The notes beneath the pieces are model-generated. The model was not told the DNA's origin and made no database searches. It saw nothing but the letters and a program-made list of their open reading frames with translations. The position numbers and the translations under genes were made by a program. From Bacillus mycoides (GTDB lineage Bacteria > Bacillota > Bacilli > Bacillales > Bacillaceae_G), in assembly GCF_018742245.1 (NCBI RefSeq), contig NZ_CP036132.1, positions 1,917,001 to 1,981,000 of the forward strand: a stretch of DNA of 64,000 nt. The letters run 5' to 3'. Position 1 is the stretch's first letter, and the number at the start of each line of letters is the position of its first letter. Shown one piece after another: positions 25,415-34,436 of the stretch.

Positions 25415-25540
25415 GTGGGGAAGTGTGAGCATAAGCAACTACAGGAATTGAAACAGGTGGGTGGCCCTATATTAATGATGTGTATAAAATGTAATCAAAT
25501 CCTTAAAGTGTCAAAAGGGTCCAGTACAAAAATAAAGTAA
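25415..25540 (+). CDS. Possible 41-residue CxxH/CxxC protein
   Basis: A short ORF with a GTG start and a well-placed AAGGGAGG (7 nt away). It encodes MGKCEHKQLQELKQVGG followed by PILMMCIKCNQILKVS and a basic tail. The CEH and CIKC pairs could form a small zinc ribbon. I do not recognise the family. It sits between galT and a chimeric pseudogene, so it could be a remnant. Confidence 0.4.
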   Translation: MGKCEHKQLQELKQVGGPILMMCIKCNQILKVSKGSSTKIK

Positions 25541-25657
25541 AAAAGAATTAAGCGCATGTATTCCTGATTGGTGAAACAGCAATTGGCGGGATCATAAATC
25601 TTTTTGTGTAAATGGTTTTGCTAATTTATAGCACCCGGCTGTATATAGTAAAGTAAG

Positions 25658-25898
25658 ATTGCAGGAAATAGATGATTTAGCAGTGGAGCAATTGGATTTA
25701 ATAATGCCGAGTGGTGAGAATTCAATTAGTGCTTTACTAAAGCATTTAGCGTTAGCATGGTTATTAAATAAAGAAGGAATTGATACTGTTATTCCTGGCG
25801 GGAAGCGAGCAGCGCAAATAAGAGAAAGTGTAAGAGCGGTGGATGTTTTATTGAATGAACAAGATATGAAACAAATTGAATCTATATTAGAAGATTAG
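25658..25898 (+). pseudogene. Chimeric remnant: DinB fragment joined to an aldo/keto reductase C-terminus
   Basis: The first about 94 bp (25658-25751) repeat bases 27042-27135 of the intact DinB gene with only four differences, giving QEIDDLAVEQLDLIMPSGEN. The frame then passes directly into ALAWLLNKEGIDTVIPGGKR and ESVRAVDVLLNEQDMKQIES, which is the C-terminus of an aldo/keto reductase. There is no promoter or ribosome binding site. It looks like the scar of a duplication and deletion at the right end of the island. Confidence 0.75.
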
Positions 25899-25950
25899 AA
25901 GGGAAGAGGTGAGTGTTTTAACGCTGAGCTTCTTTTCTACAACAAAATAA

Positions 25951-25977
25951 AAAATCCCTACAGAGATAGGGATTTAT
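25951..25977 (+). terminator. Terminator after the chimeric remnant
   Basis: Stem AAATCCCTA / TAGGGATTT with a 6-nt loop. It is probably the original terminator of the lost aldo/keto reductase gene. Confidence 0.6.
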
Positions 25978-26080
25978 ATATCGGCATATAGTTCCTTGGA
26001 AAAGGATATACTTAGCTTACCATACTGGAGTACGTATATTTGTGAAATAGATGTGAAAGTAATGTGAAAATGCCGTAATA

Positions 26081-26112
26081 AAAAGCACTGTTTTAGCTAA
26101 AACAGTGCTTTT
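26081..26112 (-). terminator. Terminator of the small minus-strand operon
   Basis: A long palindrome AAAAGCACTGTTTTAG / CTAAAACAGTGCTTTT that overlaps the end of the 26097-26321 gene. It is symmetric and so could act both ways. Confidence 0.75.
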
Positions 26113-26321
26113 CTCTTTGATTGCACAGTTGCTGCATTTTCATCATGTATGCCTGCTTCTTCAGTAATTCGTTTTTTTACTTTATTTAATAGATGGTCTA
26201 CTGCTTCACCAAAAAAGTTAGCTTCGCTTTTTGTGCGGGCTTCTCGTAAACATTTATAGTTTTCTAGCAGTTCCTCTTTTTCGGAGTTTGTTAAGAAATC
26301 TTCTATTTTCTTTTTTGTCAT
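26097..26321 (-). CDS. Small charged hypothetical protein
   Basis: A 74-residue, Lys/Glu-rich, probably helical protein (MTKKKIEDFLTNSEKEELLE...). The start at 26321 is chosen because GAAAGGGTG precedes it; the frame is open further upstream to 26375 without a ribosome binding site. No signal peptide or membrane helix. It lies downstream of the DUF4257-like gene on the same strand and probably shares its transcript. Function unknown. Confidence 0.65.
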   Translation of the reverse strand: MTKKKIEDFLTNSEKEELLENYKCLREARTKSEANFFGEAVDHLLNKVKKRITEEAGIHDENAATVQSKRKALF

Positions 26322-26405
26322 ACGAAACACCCTTTCTTCTGACAAACGACGCAATAGAAAATATTTATTTTTCATTATAACAATAATTTTTAAAGAAAGT
26401 ATAGA

Positions 26406-26753
26406 TTAACGTCGTAATAATTTGTCAATTTCTTGAATTTTCTCATCAGCTTTCCCGATTTGCGTATTTTTAGCCTGTTCACCACCTAAAGCTTGATGAA
26501 GTAAAAATGTTTGACCTGAAATGGCAGTTACAATTGATACTTTTATAATTTCTTTTACTGTGGTGACATCGAATAAAACGAGTCCAAGAAGTGCAGCTAG
26601 GCTACCGGTAAATATATCGGTTAAAAAACCAAAGTGGAAAAACGTTTTTAAACGGCGTGGAAGCAATAACTTACCTTGGTTATTGATCAGATGGGAAACG
26701 AAGCCAGTAACGCCACCAACAAGAACAGCAGTTAGCCATTGATACATTTCCAT
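26406..26753 (-). CDS. DUF4257-like small membrane protein
   Basis: A 115-residue protein with two or three membrane segments (about 5-22, 44-65 and 72-90), a basic loop KLLLPRRLKTFFHF, and a charged, helical C-terminal tail ending in EIDKLLRR. It resembles the DUF4257 family of the Bacillus cereus group. The ATG at 26753 is preferred to the in-frame GTG at 26762, because the AAAAGGAGT site overlaps that GTG. It is likely co-transcribed with the downstream 74-residue protein. Function unknown. Confidence 0.65.
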   Translation of the reverse strand: MEMYQWLTAVLVGGVTGFVSHLINNQGKLLLPRRLKTFFHFGFLTDIFTGSLAALLGLVLFDVTTVKEIIKVSIVTAISGQTFLLHQALGGEQAKNTQIGKADEKIQEIDKLLRR

Positions 26754-26949
26754 CGAATCCACTCCTTTTAGTGAATAAGATTCGTTTATTAAATATATAT
26801 TCCTTTTTTAATTTTATATCAGCATATTGAGAAAATTTGTTCTGGCTATTTGCTTGTTTAATTTAATTATAACAGAAAAATCTGATATATTTCAGTCTAT
26901 TATATGAAGCATTTTTTCACTAATATGAATTCAGAAAGGGGTGCGTGAA

Positions 26950-27477
26950 ATGTATATAGATTATCGAATAAGAAGTGTAGATGGTTATACAAAAAATATA
27001 GGTGAACTTGTAAGTATGATGGAGCATACCCGGGCAGTAACATTACAGGAAATAGATGATTTAGCAGTGGAGCAATTGGATTTAATAATGCCGAGTGGTG
27101 AGAATTCAATTGGTGCTTTACTGAAGCATATAGCGGCTATAGAAAAAGTCCATCAGCTTATTTCTTTTCAAAATCGTGATTTTACAAAAGAAGAATTAGA
27201 AGTATGGGAAGATGCACTGTATTTAGGGGAAGCGGGGAGATCTATCCGTGGTTATGAAATACAGTATTATGTACAACTTTTACAGAAAGTTCGAGAAGAA
27301 ACATTAGAGTATTTGAGACAACGGGATGATGAATGGCTAATGTCAGAAAGAAAGTGGCCTAATGGTGTAGCATATAATCAGCACTACCTTTGGTTTCACG
27401 TGCTAGAAGATGAAATTAGTCATCGCGGACAAATTAAAATGCTGAAAAATAAGTTATTTGAAAATTACGTTAAATAA
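26950..27477 (+). CDS. DinB-family protein
   Basis: A 175-residue four-helix-bundle protein of the DinB/DUF664 superfamily. Putative metal-binding His residues are in ALLKHIAAIEKVHQL, NQHYLWFHVLEDEISHRGQI. Many relatives are metal-dependent thiol-related transferases or damage-inducible proteins; the substrate here is unknown. The ATG at 26950 follows AAAGGGGTG; the GTG at 26941 is less likely. A 94-bp stretch of this gene (27042-27135) is duplicated 1.4 kb upstream in the chimeric remnant. Confidence 0.8.
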   Translation: MYIDYRIRSVDGYTKNIGELVSMMEHTRAVTLQEIDDLAVEQLDLIMPSGENSIGALLKHIAAIEKVHQLISFQNRDFTKEELEVWEDALYLGEAGRSIRGYEIQYYVQLLQKVREETLEYLRQRDDEWLMSERKWPNGVAYNQHYLWFHVLEDEISHRGQIKMLKNKLFENYVK

Positions 27478-27542
27478 AGTAGCTTTTTAACGGGATATTC
27501 CATATAATGAGAGTAATTAAAATTAGAACGGGGTGATGTATT

Positions 27543-27611
27543 ATGGCGAAATTAACTTATATGAATAATAAACCAAATACAAAGGTGGATGGAAAGGGCG
27601 ATACTATATAA
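27543..27611 (+). CDS. Possible 22-residue peptide upstream of rsgA
   Basis: A short ORF, MAKLTYMNNKPNTKVDGKGD plus two residues, with a good site AACGGGGTGATG before its ATG. It ends 50 bp before the rsgA-like start. It might be a leader or a small protein. Support is limited to the ribosome binding site. Confidence 0.3.
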   Translation: MAKLTYMNNKPNTKVDGKGDTI

Positions 27612-27661
27612 GTGAGCGCACTATCCTTCCACTTAGATTATAAACTAGGGAGGATATCAAT

Positions 27662-28711
27662 TTGAATCAAAATATTTTAGAATCGTTCGGCTGGGATTCT
27701 TTTTTTGAAGAACAAGCTGTTGAGAACTATGAAGTAGGACGTATTTTACTTGAACATAAGCATATATATCGCATTATTTGTAATGATGGTGAATATATGG
27801 CAGAACTGTCTGGGAAGTTTCGGCATGAAGCGGTAACGAAAGGAGATTACCCAGCGGTTGGTGATTGGGTGTATATAAAGAAAATAGAAAATGAGCAAAA
27901 GGCAATCATTCATCGTATTTTTTCGAGAAGAAGTTCTTTTTCAAGACAAGAAGCTGGTAATAGAACTGAAGAACAAATTATTGCAGCAAATGTAGATTAT
28001 TTATTTTTAGTGAATGCACTTAACCATGATTTTAACGTAAGAAGGCTGGAGCGTTATTTACTATTAGCGTATGAAAGTGGTGCAATGCCTGTTATTGTTT
28101 TAACAAAAAGTAGTTTATGTGAAGATGTGGAACAAAAAATCGTAGAAACGGAAGCTGTTGCAATTGGTGTTCCGATCTTCGTCGTCGATAGTTTAGAGCA
28201 TACAGGTATTGACTCGTTACAACAATTTGTTGCTTCAGGAAAAACAATTGCTTTAGTCGGCTCATCGGGGGTTGGAAAATCTACTTTGTTAAATGCACTC
28301 GTAGGAATTGAGATAGCGAAAACGGGAGATATACGTGAGGAAGATAGTAAAGGGCGGCATACGACAACTCATCGTGAGCTGTTCCAACTACCGAGTGGGG
28401 GCTTAGTCATTGATACTCCTGGCATGAGGGAGTTGCAGCTTTGGGAAGGAAGCAATGCAATTCAAACAACATTTTCTGATATTGAAGAACTTGCAAAAAC
28501 ATGCCGCTTCCGAGATTGTAAACATGAGAATGAACCAGGATGCGCAGTGCATAAAGCAATTGATAACGGGCTAATGACGATAAATCGTTTGCAAAGTTAT
28601 AAAAAATTGCAAAGAGAATTGGCGTATTTTATGAGAAAACAAGATGCTATTCTCGCAAGAGCTGAGCGTGATAAGTGGAAGAAGATTTCTAAGCAACATA
28701 AAAAAATGTAA
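27662..28711 (+). CDS. rsgA: RsgA-type small-subunit biogenesis GTPase (paralogue)
   Basis: A 349-residue circularly permuted GTPase. An N-terminal OB fold (about 20-100) is followed by G4 VLTKSSL, G1 ALVGSSGVGKSTLLNAL (about 197-213), G3 DTPGMREL and a C-terminal zinc domain CRFRDCKHENEPGC (about 281-294). RsgA helps mature the 30S subunit. It is longer than the roughly 293-residue YloQ/CpgA found beside prkC in Bacillus, so this is probably a second copy. It starts with TTG behind AGGGAGG. In G4 the usual NKxD is TKSS, a notable change. Confidence 0.88.
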   Translation: MNQNILESFGWDSFFEEQAVENYEVGRILLEHKHIYRIICNDGEYMAELSGKFRHEAVTKGDYPAVGDWVYIKKIENEQKAIIHRIFSRRSSFSRQEAGNRTEEQIIAANVDYLFLVNALNHDFNVRRLERYLLLAYESGAMPVIVLTKSSLCEDVEQKIVETEAVAIGVPIFVVDSLEHTGIDSLQQFVASGKTIALVGSSGVGKSTLLNALVGIEIAKTGDIREEDSKGRHTTTHRELFQLPSGGLVIDTPGMRELQLWEGSNAIQTTFSDIEELAKTCRFRDCKHENEPGCAVHKAIDNGLMTINRLQSYKKLQRELAYFMRKQDAILARAERDKWKKISKQHKKM

Positions 28712-28745
28712 AAAACCAAAGGACTATTCCTTTGGTTTTTTGTAT
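28711..28745 (+). terminator. Terminator after rsgA
   Basis: Stem AAAAACCAAAGGA / TCCTTTGGTTTTT with a short loop and a T run. Confidence 0.88.
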
Positions 28746-28919
28746 TTGTAAATTTTATAATAATATTATTCATATATATAGACAAAGGGGAAATATTTGT
28801 TTAAACTTTACAAGGTGTTTATCAAAAACGAATTGTAAAAATAGAGGATAGGGAATGGGATATATTCATAATTGGTTATTTATCTTTAAAACTTAATATT
28901 TAAATGTAGGAGGTTTATA

Positions 28920-30902
28920 ATGAGTAAACTGTTAAGGTGGTTTCGAGATATAAAAGTAGCAAAAAAGCTATTAATTTCATTTTTGATAATTTTAATTGCA
29001 GCTGTCTCTATTATTGGAGGCATGTCTTATCAAACGGCTAAAAAGAATTTTGAATCACAAATTACGAGTAGTGCTCACGATAATATAAAAATATTAGATA
29101 ATTTAATCAATCAAATGATTGAGGCGAAATTTAACGAAGTAAATAACTTTGCACGAGTGATTCATAGTGATATGTATCAAGGAGATAATCAAGATGAATT
29201 AAGAAAGCTGTTATCTCAATATATTAATTTGAATAAAGATATTGAACAAGTATATGTTGCCGGCAATGATAAGAAGTTTGTGCAAGAACCAAATATACAA
29301 ATGGCAGCAGATTATGATCCAACAACCCGCTCTTGGTATAAAGATGCAGTGAGTAAACAAGGTGGAATCGTGGTCACTGAACCGTATAAGGCGAAAGGAA
29401 ATGGACATATTGTCGTAACGATTGCGAAACAAACAGAAGATAAAAATGGTGTTGTTGCGGTAGATTTAAGTTTAGAGAATTTATTGAAAACAACAAAGTT
29501 AATCAATATTGGTAAAAAAGGCTATGCTTTCATTTTAGATGGAAAACAAAAAATAATTGCTCACCCTCAAGAAAAATCAGGTGACAAGGCAGCTGATTCT
29601 TGGGCAAAGAAAATTTACGAAGATAATCAGGGCACTTTTTCATACACGTATGACGGTAGTGAAAAGAAAATGGTATTTGCTACAAACTTAAAAACAGGAT
29701 GGAAAATCGGTGGAACGATGTACTCAAATGAAGTAATTGAAGCTGCTCAGCCTGTATTTTATAATATGTTAATTGTAATGTTTATTTCATTAGTTGTAGG
29801 CGGAGCGCTTATTTATTTCGTGACACTTTCTATTACCAAACCTTTAAAACAATTAGTTGTCACTTCTAAAGAAATAAGCGAAGGGGATTTAACGCAAACA
29901 ATTGAAATTCATTCAAACGATGAAATTGGTCAACTTGCAAAAGGTTTTAATGAGATGACAGATTCACTACGAACGTTAATTGGAAGAATTAATGATTCAG
30001 CCGGGCATGTTGCAGCGGCATCAGAAGAGCTAACTGCGAGTGTAAGACAAGCGAGTGAAGCAACGGAACAAATTACAATGGCAATGGATGAAATATCAAG
30101 TGGGGCAACGACGCAAACAACAAGTGTAGAAAATGGTGCGATGTTACTGTTTGATGTAACAGAAGGAATTCAGCATGTAGCAAATAGTTCATCATCTATT
30201 AATACGGCTTCTACTCATACTCGTGAAAAAGCAGAAGATGGTGGAAAGCTAGTAGGGAAAACAGTAAATCAAATGCAGTCTATTGCAGAATCTGTTTCAC
30301 AATCTGATGCAGTTATACAGTTATTAAATAATAAATCAAAGCAAATTGGTGACATATTAGAAGTAATCCAAAATATTGCAGATCAAACAAATCTTCTTGC
30401 TTTAAATGCTGCAATTGAAGCTGCAAGAGCTGGTGAGCACGGAAGAGGATTTGCGATCGTTGCAGATGAAGTACGTAAATTGGCAGAGCAATCTAGCGTA
30501 TCTTCCAGTGAAATTAGTAAATTAATATGTGAAATACAAGATGATATGAGTAAGACAGTAAAATCTATGGGTCATGTAAATGAAGAAGTTCAATCTGGAC
30601 TAGTTATTGCAAATGAAACGAAGCAAAACTTTGCTGAGATTTTACAATCTACAAATGAAATTGCTAATCAAATTAAAACGATGGTTGAAACGGCTAATGG
30701 GATGTCAAAAGGTGCCAATGAAGTATCTATTTCAGTAGGGCAAATTGCAATGACAGCACAAAATAATGCGACGAGTACACAAAGTGTCGCGGCGTCTGCT
30801 GAAGAACAATTAGCTTCGATGGAGGAAATTGGTTCCGCAGCTGGTACATTATCTCAAATGGCTGAAGAGTTACAAGGATTAATTGAAAGATTTAAAGTAT
30901 AA
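28920..30902 (+). CDS. Methyl-accepting chemotaxis protein
   Basis: A 660-residue chemoreceptor. TM1 (about 17-36) precedes an extracellular dCache-type sensor (about 40-280) with [22 protein letters not shown]2 (about 283-305) and a HAMP domain (about 306-358) follow, then a cytoplasmic helical hairpin with the conserved tip [19 protein letters not shown] (about 487-505). The signal passes to CheA/CheW. No che genes are nearby, so it works with the central set. ATG follows TAGGAGGT; a terminator follows. The ligand is unknown, though dCache receptors with this sensor layout often bind amino acids. Confidence 0.93.
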   Translation: MSKLLRWFRDIKVAKKLLISFLIILIAAVSIIGGMSYQTAKKNFESQITSSAHDNIKILDNLINQMIEAKFNEVNNFARVIHSDMYQGDNQDELRKLLSQYINLNKDIEQVYVAGNDKKFVQEPNIQMAADYDPTTRSWYKDAVSKQGGIVVTEPYKAKGNGHIVVTIAKQTEDKNGVVAVDLSLENLLKTTKLINIGKKGYAFILDGKQKIIAHPQEKSGDKAADSWAKKIYEDNQGTFSYTYDGSEKKMVFATNLKTGWKIGGTMYSNEVIEAAQPVFYNMLIVMFISLVVGGALIYFVTLSITKPLKQLVVTSKEISEGDLTQTIEIHSNDEIGQLAKGFNEMTDSLRTLIGRINDSAGHVAAASEELTASVRQASEATEQITMAMDEISSGATTQTTSVENGAMLLFDVTEGIQHVANSSSSINTASTHTREKAEDGGKLVGKTVNQMQSIAESVSQSDAVIQLLNNKSKQIGDILEVIQNIADQTNLLALNAAIEAARAGEHGRGFAIVADEVRKLAEQSSVSSSEISKLICEIQDDMSKTVKSMGHVNEEVQSGLVIANETKQNFAEILQSTNEIANQIKTMVETANGMSKGANEVSISVGQIAMTAQNNATSTQSVAASAEEQLASMEEIGSAAGTLSQMAEELQGLIERFKV

Positions 30903-30909
30903 AAAGGGG

Positions 30910-30954
30910 AGGCTGTCTCAAAATAGCATTAGTGCTATTAGAGACAGTCTTTTT
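30910..30954 (+). terminator. Terminator after the chemoreceptor gene
   Basis: A long hairpin with arms AGGCTGTCTC and GAGACAGTCT, extended by ATAGCA / TGCTAT, ending in TTTTT. Confidence 0.88.
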
Positions 30955-31067
30955 AGCTGATAAACGGATTAGAGGTTCAATGTATTTAATATTTGTCGAA
31001 AAATAGAGGAATTTGTTAAGTGGGTGTATAATGAATATAGTATAGATTACATATAAAGGAGATCAGT

Positions 31068-31373
31068 ATGGGAGTGTATTGGGGAACGAAAAGAAATTCT
31101 TGGCTTAGCTATGTCTCGTTTTGGTTAAGTATTTTATTCTTTGTTGTTTTTTTAATTGAAGTGTTTGTATTTAAAACACTTTCAAATAGTTCATTACAAA
31201 TTGTTAAATATCTTTATTTGATATTTGTCCCATTAAATATCATTCTTAGTTTAAGGTTATTATCTAAGAAGAATGAAAAGAAAATATTACCGATTTTTAG
31301 TTTAATTGTATCACTATTATTTGCCAGTTTAATTATAGTGTTAGCATTAGTAGCTACAGGAAAAGTCTTATGA
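31068..31373 (+). CDS. Small three-helix membrane protein, unknown
   Basis: A 101-residue hydrophobic protein with membrane segments at about 13-33, 45-63 and 73-96, a short basic loop (SKKNEKK) and no motif I recognise. A consensus AAAGGAG site precedes the ATG and a weak hairpin (31375-31397) follows. It is a single-gene unit between the chemoreceptor and another unknown gene. Confidence 0.65.
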   Translation: MGVYWGTKRNSWLSYVSFWLSILFFVVFLIEVFVFKTLSNSSLQIVKYLYLIFVPLNIILSLRLLSKKNEKKILPIFSLIVSLLFASLIIVLALVATGKVL

Positions 31374-31639
31374 GGAGAGTGATATAAATTACTCTTCTTT
31401 TTTGTGTTTTTTTAAGATGTATAAGTAGTGTGTAGGAAATAAGGAAAGTGATAAGTTATCAGTAAGAGGACGTACTAGTGAATAGTGAGTGAACTGAAAA
31501 TACTATATGTTTTGTATGTGTATATAAAGCAAATGAGTGCGGTAAGATTCGTGATATATGGTACAATAAACATGGATAGTGATAGAGATAAAGGGTATAT
31601 AAAATACTCATCGTTTTTTAGTAAGAGAGGGGTTATCTT

Positions 31640-32008
31640 ATGCTATACGAGGATTTGATGACATTATTCCAAGCAGCTCCGATAGAATTGGATAGAGGCG
31701 GCTGGAAATATATAATCCAGGAACAAAATGATAATTATGAAATTGTTGATGAAATGTTAAAAAAGCAAATGAATGTTGAATTGTATTTTAATGAGTATGA
31801 TGAGGTGAAAATCACTTTATATAAAGATGGAAGCCCTATTACTACTATGCAAAGAATTGCTATTTCAAAAGTTGAGTTGGATGAAGAGGAAGACGGCATT
31901 CAATTCGTATTAGAACGCATGCCAAGTCGAATGATTCGTTTGCAATTAAAGCCATACCTTGCAGTAGAAATGGGGCCGTACTGGGAAGTATGTGAAGACT
32001 GTGAATGA
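31640..32008 (+). CDS. Conserved-looking hypothetical protein
   Basis: A 122-residue acidic cytoplasmic protein (MLYEDLMTLFQAAPIELDRG...) ending in EVCEDCE. The sequence looks like an alternating strand/helix globular protein; no signal or membrane helix. AGAGAGGGG precedes the ATG, and the gene shares a bidirectional terminator with the convergent YkvI-type gene. I do not recognise a family. Confidence 0.65.
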   Translation: MLYEDLMTLFQAAPIELDRGGWKYIIQEQNDNYEIVDEMLKKQMNVELYFNEYDEVKITLYKDGSPITTMQRIAISKVELDEEEDGIQFVLERMPSRMIRLQLKPYLAVEMGPYWEVCEDCE

Positions 32009-32010
32009 AC

Positions 32011-32046
32011 ATGAAAAAACATCCGTATACACGGATGTTTTTTCAT
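32011..32046. terminator. Bidirectional terminator between convergent genes
   Basis: Palindrome ATGAAAAAACATCCGT / ACGGATGTTTTTTCAT overlapping the last codon of the minus-strand gene. Confidence 0.88.
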
Positions 32047-33083
32047 GTTTTTTGAAGTTGTTTAAAGGCAATAATCGGTAGTAAGATGATGCTCACCCAA
32101 CCGATAATAGGGTATAGAATATGAAGTAATTCACTATATCCGATGAAACTAAAGCAATAACTAATTAGTAATATGAAGTAAATAATGTTATTACTTTTCC
32201 ATCCGGTAATGGATTGCATTTGTTTTGTCATTCCGAATATATTCCCAACTAATGTTGTGAATACTTCACCAAAAATGATAAGAACAAAGAAAAAATGGAA
32301 AGTTGCATTAAACCTTCTTACAACTTCAGCCATTGGGATGTTATATTGATAAAATTGATCAACTGATAATATTGCTAAATGGCTACATAATAAAATAAAG
32401 CAAAGTCCCGCGCCTCCTAAAATACCACCCCATAAAATAGCTTTTCGATCTTTTACTTCACTGGCCAATGGGACAAGAACACTTTGGGCGAGAGAAAGAT
32501 TTAATGCGACATATGTAATAGGGCTAGTAATCCATTTCATATTCCAACTTTCTGTAGGAACGGTGTCAATAATAGGAGTTGTACCATGAATAAAGGTTGT
32601 AATAGCAAGTCCGATAATAAAAATCATCATAATAGGTACGACAAGTGTATTCACTTCAAAAACACCTTGTAATCCCCGGCTCCCAATAATGAGGCAGGCG
32701 ATGACTGTGATGAAAATACCAAGTTGCCTCGGGAGACGGAGTTGTTCTTCAAATACTGCCCCGGCTCCTGATAACATAACGCTAGTTACGCCAAATAATA
32801 CGAGTAATAATAAAGTATTTACAACATTTCCAAATACATCCCCAAATAAATATTTGTTAAATTCTTGCGCTGAAAATGCCCCGATCTGTGATGAAAGTAA
32901 CATCATCTTTGTACCGAGCCAAATAAAAAAAAATCCACTTATACATATGCCAATGGTCCCGTACAATCCGTTAACTGTAAAAAATTCAACAATTTCTCGT
33001 CCAGTAGCAAATCCAGCTCCAACGACAGTTCCGATATAAGTAGCAGCGACTTTCTTTGCTACTTGCCATTGTTGATTGTCCAT
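32043..33083 (-). CDS. YkvI-type membrane transporter (APC-like fold)
   Basis: A 346-residue polytopic protein with about ten hydrophobic segments. It opens with QVAKKVAATYIGTVVGAGFA and ATGREIVEFF, the unwound TM1 style of APC/LeuT-fold transporters and the hallmark of Bacillus YkvI. The start at 33083 is set by GAAAGAGGG before the ATG; the open frame continues to 33356 but overlaps the dps promoter region. The substrate is unknown for this family. Confidence 0.78.
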   Translation of the reverse strand: MDNQQWQVAKKVAATYIGTVVGAGFATGREIVEFFTVNGLYGTIGICISGFFFIWLGTKMMLLSSQIGAFSAQEFNKYLFGDVFGNVVNTLLLLVLFGVTSVMLSGAGAVFEEQLRLPRQLGIFITVIACLIIGSRGLQGVFEVNTLVVPIMMIFIIGLAITTFIHGTTPIIDTVPTESWNMKWITSPITYVALNLSLAQSVLVPLASEVKDRKAILWGGILGGAGLCFILLCSHLAILSVDQFYQYNIPMAEVVRRFNATFHFFFVLIIFGEVFTTLVGNIFGMTKQMQSITGWKSNNIIYFILLISYCFSFIGYSELLHILYPIIGWVSIILLPIIAFKQLQKT

Positions 33084-33235
33084 GTTATCCCTCTTTCTTC
33101 TATGATGAGCTTGACTTACTATTATGCATATGTGTGAGCTTGGACAATTAGACATATGAAGTAGTTGAAAGAATACATGAATTATATGAGAGTAGGGAAA
33201 TATTAAAGGTGTTAAAACTTTGTTACATGTAAGCT

Positions 33236-33258
33236 GTTTATTCGGAAAAATAGGGAAT
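33236..33258 (+). promoter_or_regulatory. Putative sigma-B promoter of dps
   Basis: GTTT (33236-33239), 13 nt, then GGGAAT (33253-33258) matches the general-stress pattern GTTT-N13-15-GGGWAW. It lies about 60 bp upstream of the dps start. Dps genes of Bacillus are known to be under general-stress control. Confidence 0.55.
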
Positions 33259-33318
33259 GTATGGTAAAATGACGTTAGGTTATTAAAAGATAGTAACATG
33301 ATAAGAGGAGTGGATTGT

Positions 33319-33762
33319 ATGAGTACGAAAACAAATGTTGTTGAAGTATTAAACAAGCAGGTAGCAAACTGGAATGTATTATATGTGAAACTGCATAATT
33401 ATCATTGGTATGTGACAGGACCACACTTCTTTACATTACATGAGAAATTTGAAGAGTTTTATAATGAAGCAGGAACGTACATTGATGAGTTAGCAGAGCG
33501 TATTTTAGCGTTAGAAGGAAAACCGTTAGCGACAATGAAAGAGTACTTAGCAACTTCAACTGTAATCGAAGGGACAAGCAAAGAGTCTGCAGAAGAAATG
33601 GTACAAACTTTAGTAAACGATTTTTCTGCACTTATTCAAGAATTAAAAGAAGGTATGGAAGTAGCTGGTGAAGCTGGTGATGAAACGTCAGCTGATATGC
33701 TATTAGCAATTCATACGACATTAGAACAACATGTATGGATGTTAAGTGCATTCTTAAAATAA
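33319..33762 (+). CDS. dps: Dps-family ferritin-like DNA protection protein
   Basis: A 147-residue Dps protein. Ferroxidase residues H29 (NYHWYV), H41, D56 and E60 align with the inter-subunit iron site of Listeria Flp (H31, H43, D58, E62). It stores iron and consumes peroxide as a dodecamer. The start at 33319 follows AAGAGGAG; the frame is open to 33298 without its own site. It closely resembles the second of the two Bacillus anthracis Dps-like proteins (Dlp-2), as I remember them. Confidence 0.92.
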   Translation: MSTKTNVVEVLNKQVANWNVLYVKLHNYHWYVTGPHFFTLHEKFEEFYNEAGTYIDELAERILALEGKPLATMKEYLATSTVIEGTSKESAEEMVQTLVNDFSALIQELKEGMEVAGEAGDETSADMLLAIHTTLEQHVWMLSAFLK

Positions 33763-33780
33763 ACATAAATTGATTACAGA

Positions 33781-33818
33781 AAAACTCTATCGAAAAATTC
33801 TTTCAATAGAGTTTTTTA
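33781..33818 (+). terminator. Terminator after dps
   Basis: Arms AAAACTCTAT and ATAGAGTTTT with an A/T-rich interior and a T run. Confidence 0.85.
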
Positions 33819-33870
33819 TAATTTTTCAGTTTTCTTTTATGCTATAATATAGTAAAAAGGAGGCGATACG

Positions 33871-34335
33871 ATGTTTCGCTTTTTCAGAACTGGAAAAGAA
33901 GATAGGGAAATTACGAAAGATGAATTAGAACAAGCGATGGCTAAGTTTCTAGAAACGAATGCTAATATCGTTTATACAGTCTTAGTAAATGATGATTACA
34001 CAGTAAATTATGATTTGTTAAAGCCTTATTTACCTGCATTTCCAACAAATTTTTTTCTGATAACGAAGGAAACGCTTGAAGTATTTGAACATACAGAAGA
34101 AAATTTAAACCTAGTTAAAGAAATTGATATCGTACAAAAGGCCGTAGATCAATATGTAACAGAAAAAGAAATGTTCCCAATTGTTGAAGATAGCGAAGAT
34201 CGCCTCATATGCGGAGTGAAATTAGGACCATATTTAAATCGTATATTAAAAAGAAACTTATATATTTCAGAAAAGCATTATTTAGTTTCAAGTAAACCAG
34301 ATAAGAAAAAAAGAATAGTGGGTAAGATGTTATGA
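33871..34335 (+). CDS. DUF3939-like protein
   Basis: A 154-residue cytoplasmic protein that looks like the DUF3939 family of bacilli: MFRFFRTGKEDREITKDELE, then VLVNDDYTVNYDLLKPYLP and FPTNFFLITKETLEVFE. It is followed by the moderately variable KAVDQYVTEKEMFPI segment and a basic tail. A clear TATAAT-type -10 (TGCTATAAT at 33840-33848) and AAGGAGG precede it. Function unknown. Confidence 0.7.
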   Translation: MFRFFRTGKEDREITKDELEQAMAKFLETNANIVYTVLVNDDYTVNYDLLKPYLPAFPTNFFLITKETLEVFEHTEENLNLVKEIDIVQKAVDQYVTEKEMFPIVEDSEDRLICGVKLGPYLNRILKRNLYISEKHYLVSSKPDKKKRIVGKML

Positions 34336-34337
34336 GA

Positions 34338-34370
34338 ACAACAATAATATATTGTTGTCTTTTTTTTTTG
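34338..34370 (+). terminator. Terminator after the DUF3939-like gene
   Basis: Stem ACAACAATA / TATTGTTGT followed by nine or more T residues. Confidence 0.88.
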
Positions 34371-34436
34371 AAATATTGATTTTTCAGTTTATTTAGTTTT
34401 ATACTACAACTAGTGGATAGGAAGGAGTGGTGTATT

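Noticed and set aside
25560..25620. Frame reading AHVFLIGETAIGGIINLFV upstream of the chimeric remnant
   Set aside because: Hydrophobic and protein-like but only about 19 codons, with no start or ribosome site and no recognised parent.
33084..33356. Upstream extension of the YkvI-type gene
   Set aside because: The extension is Cys/His-rich noise without a ribosome site and overlaps the dps promoter and start; GAAAGAGGG supports 33083.
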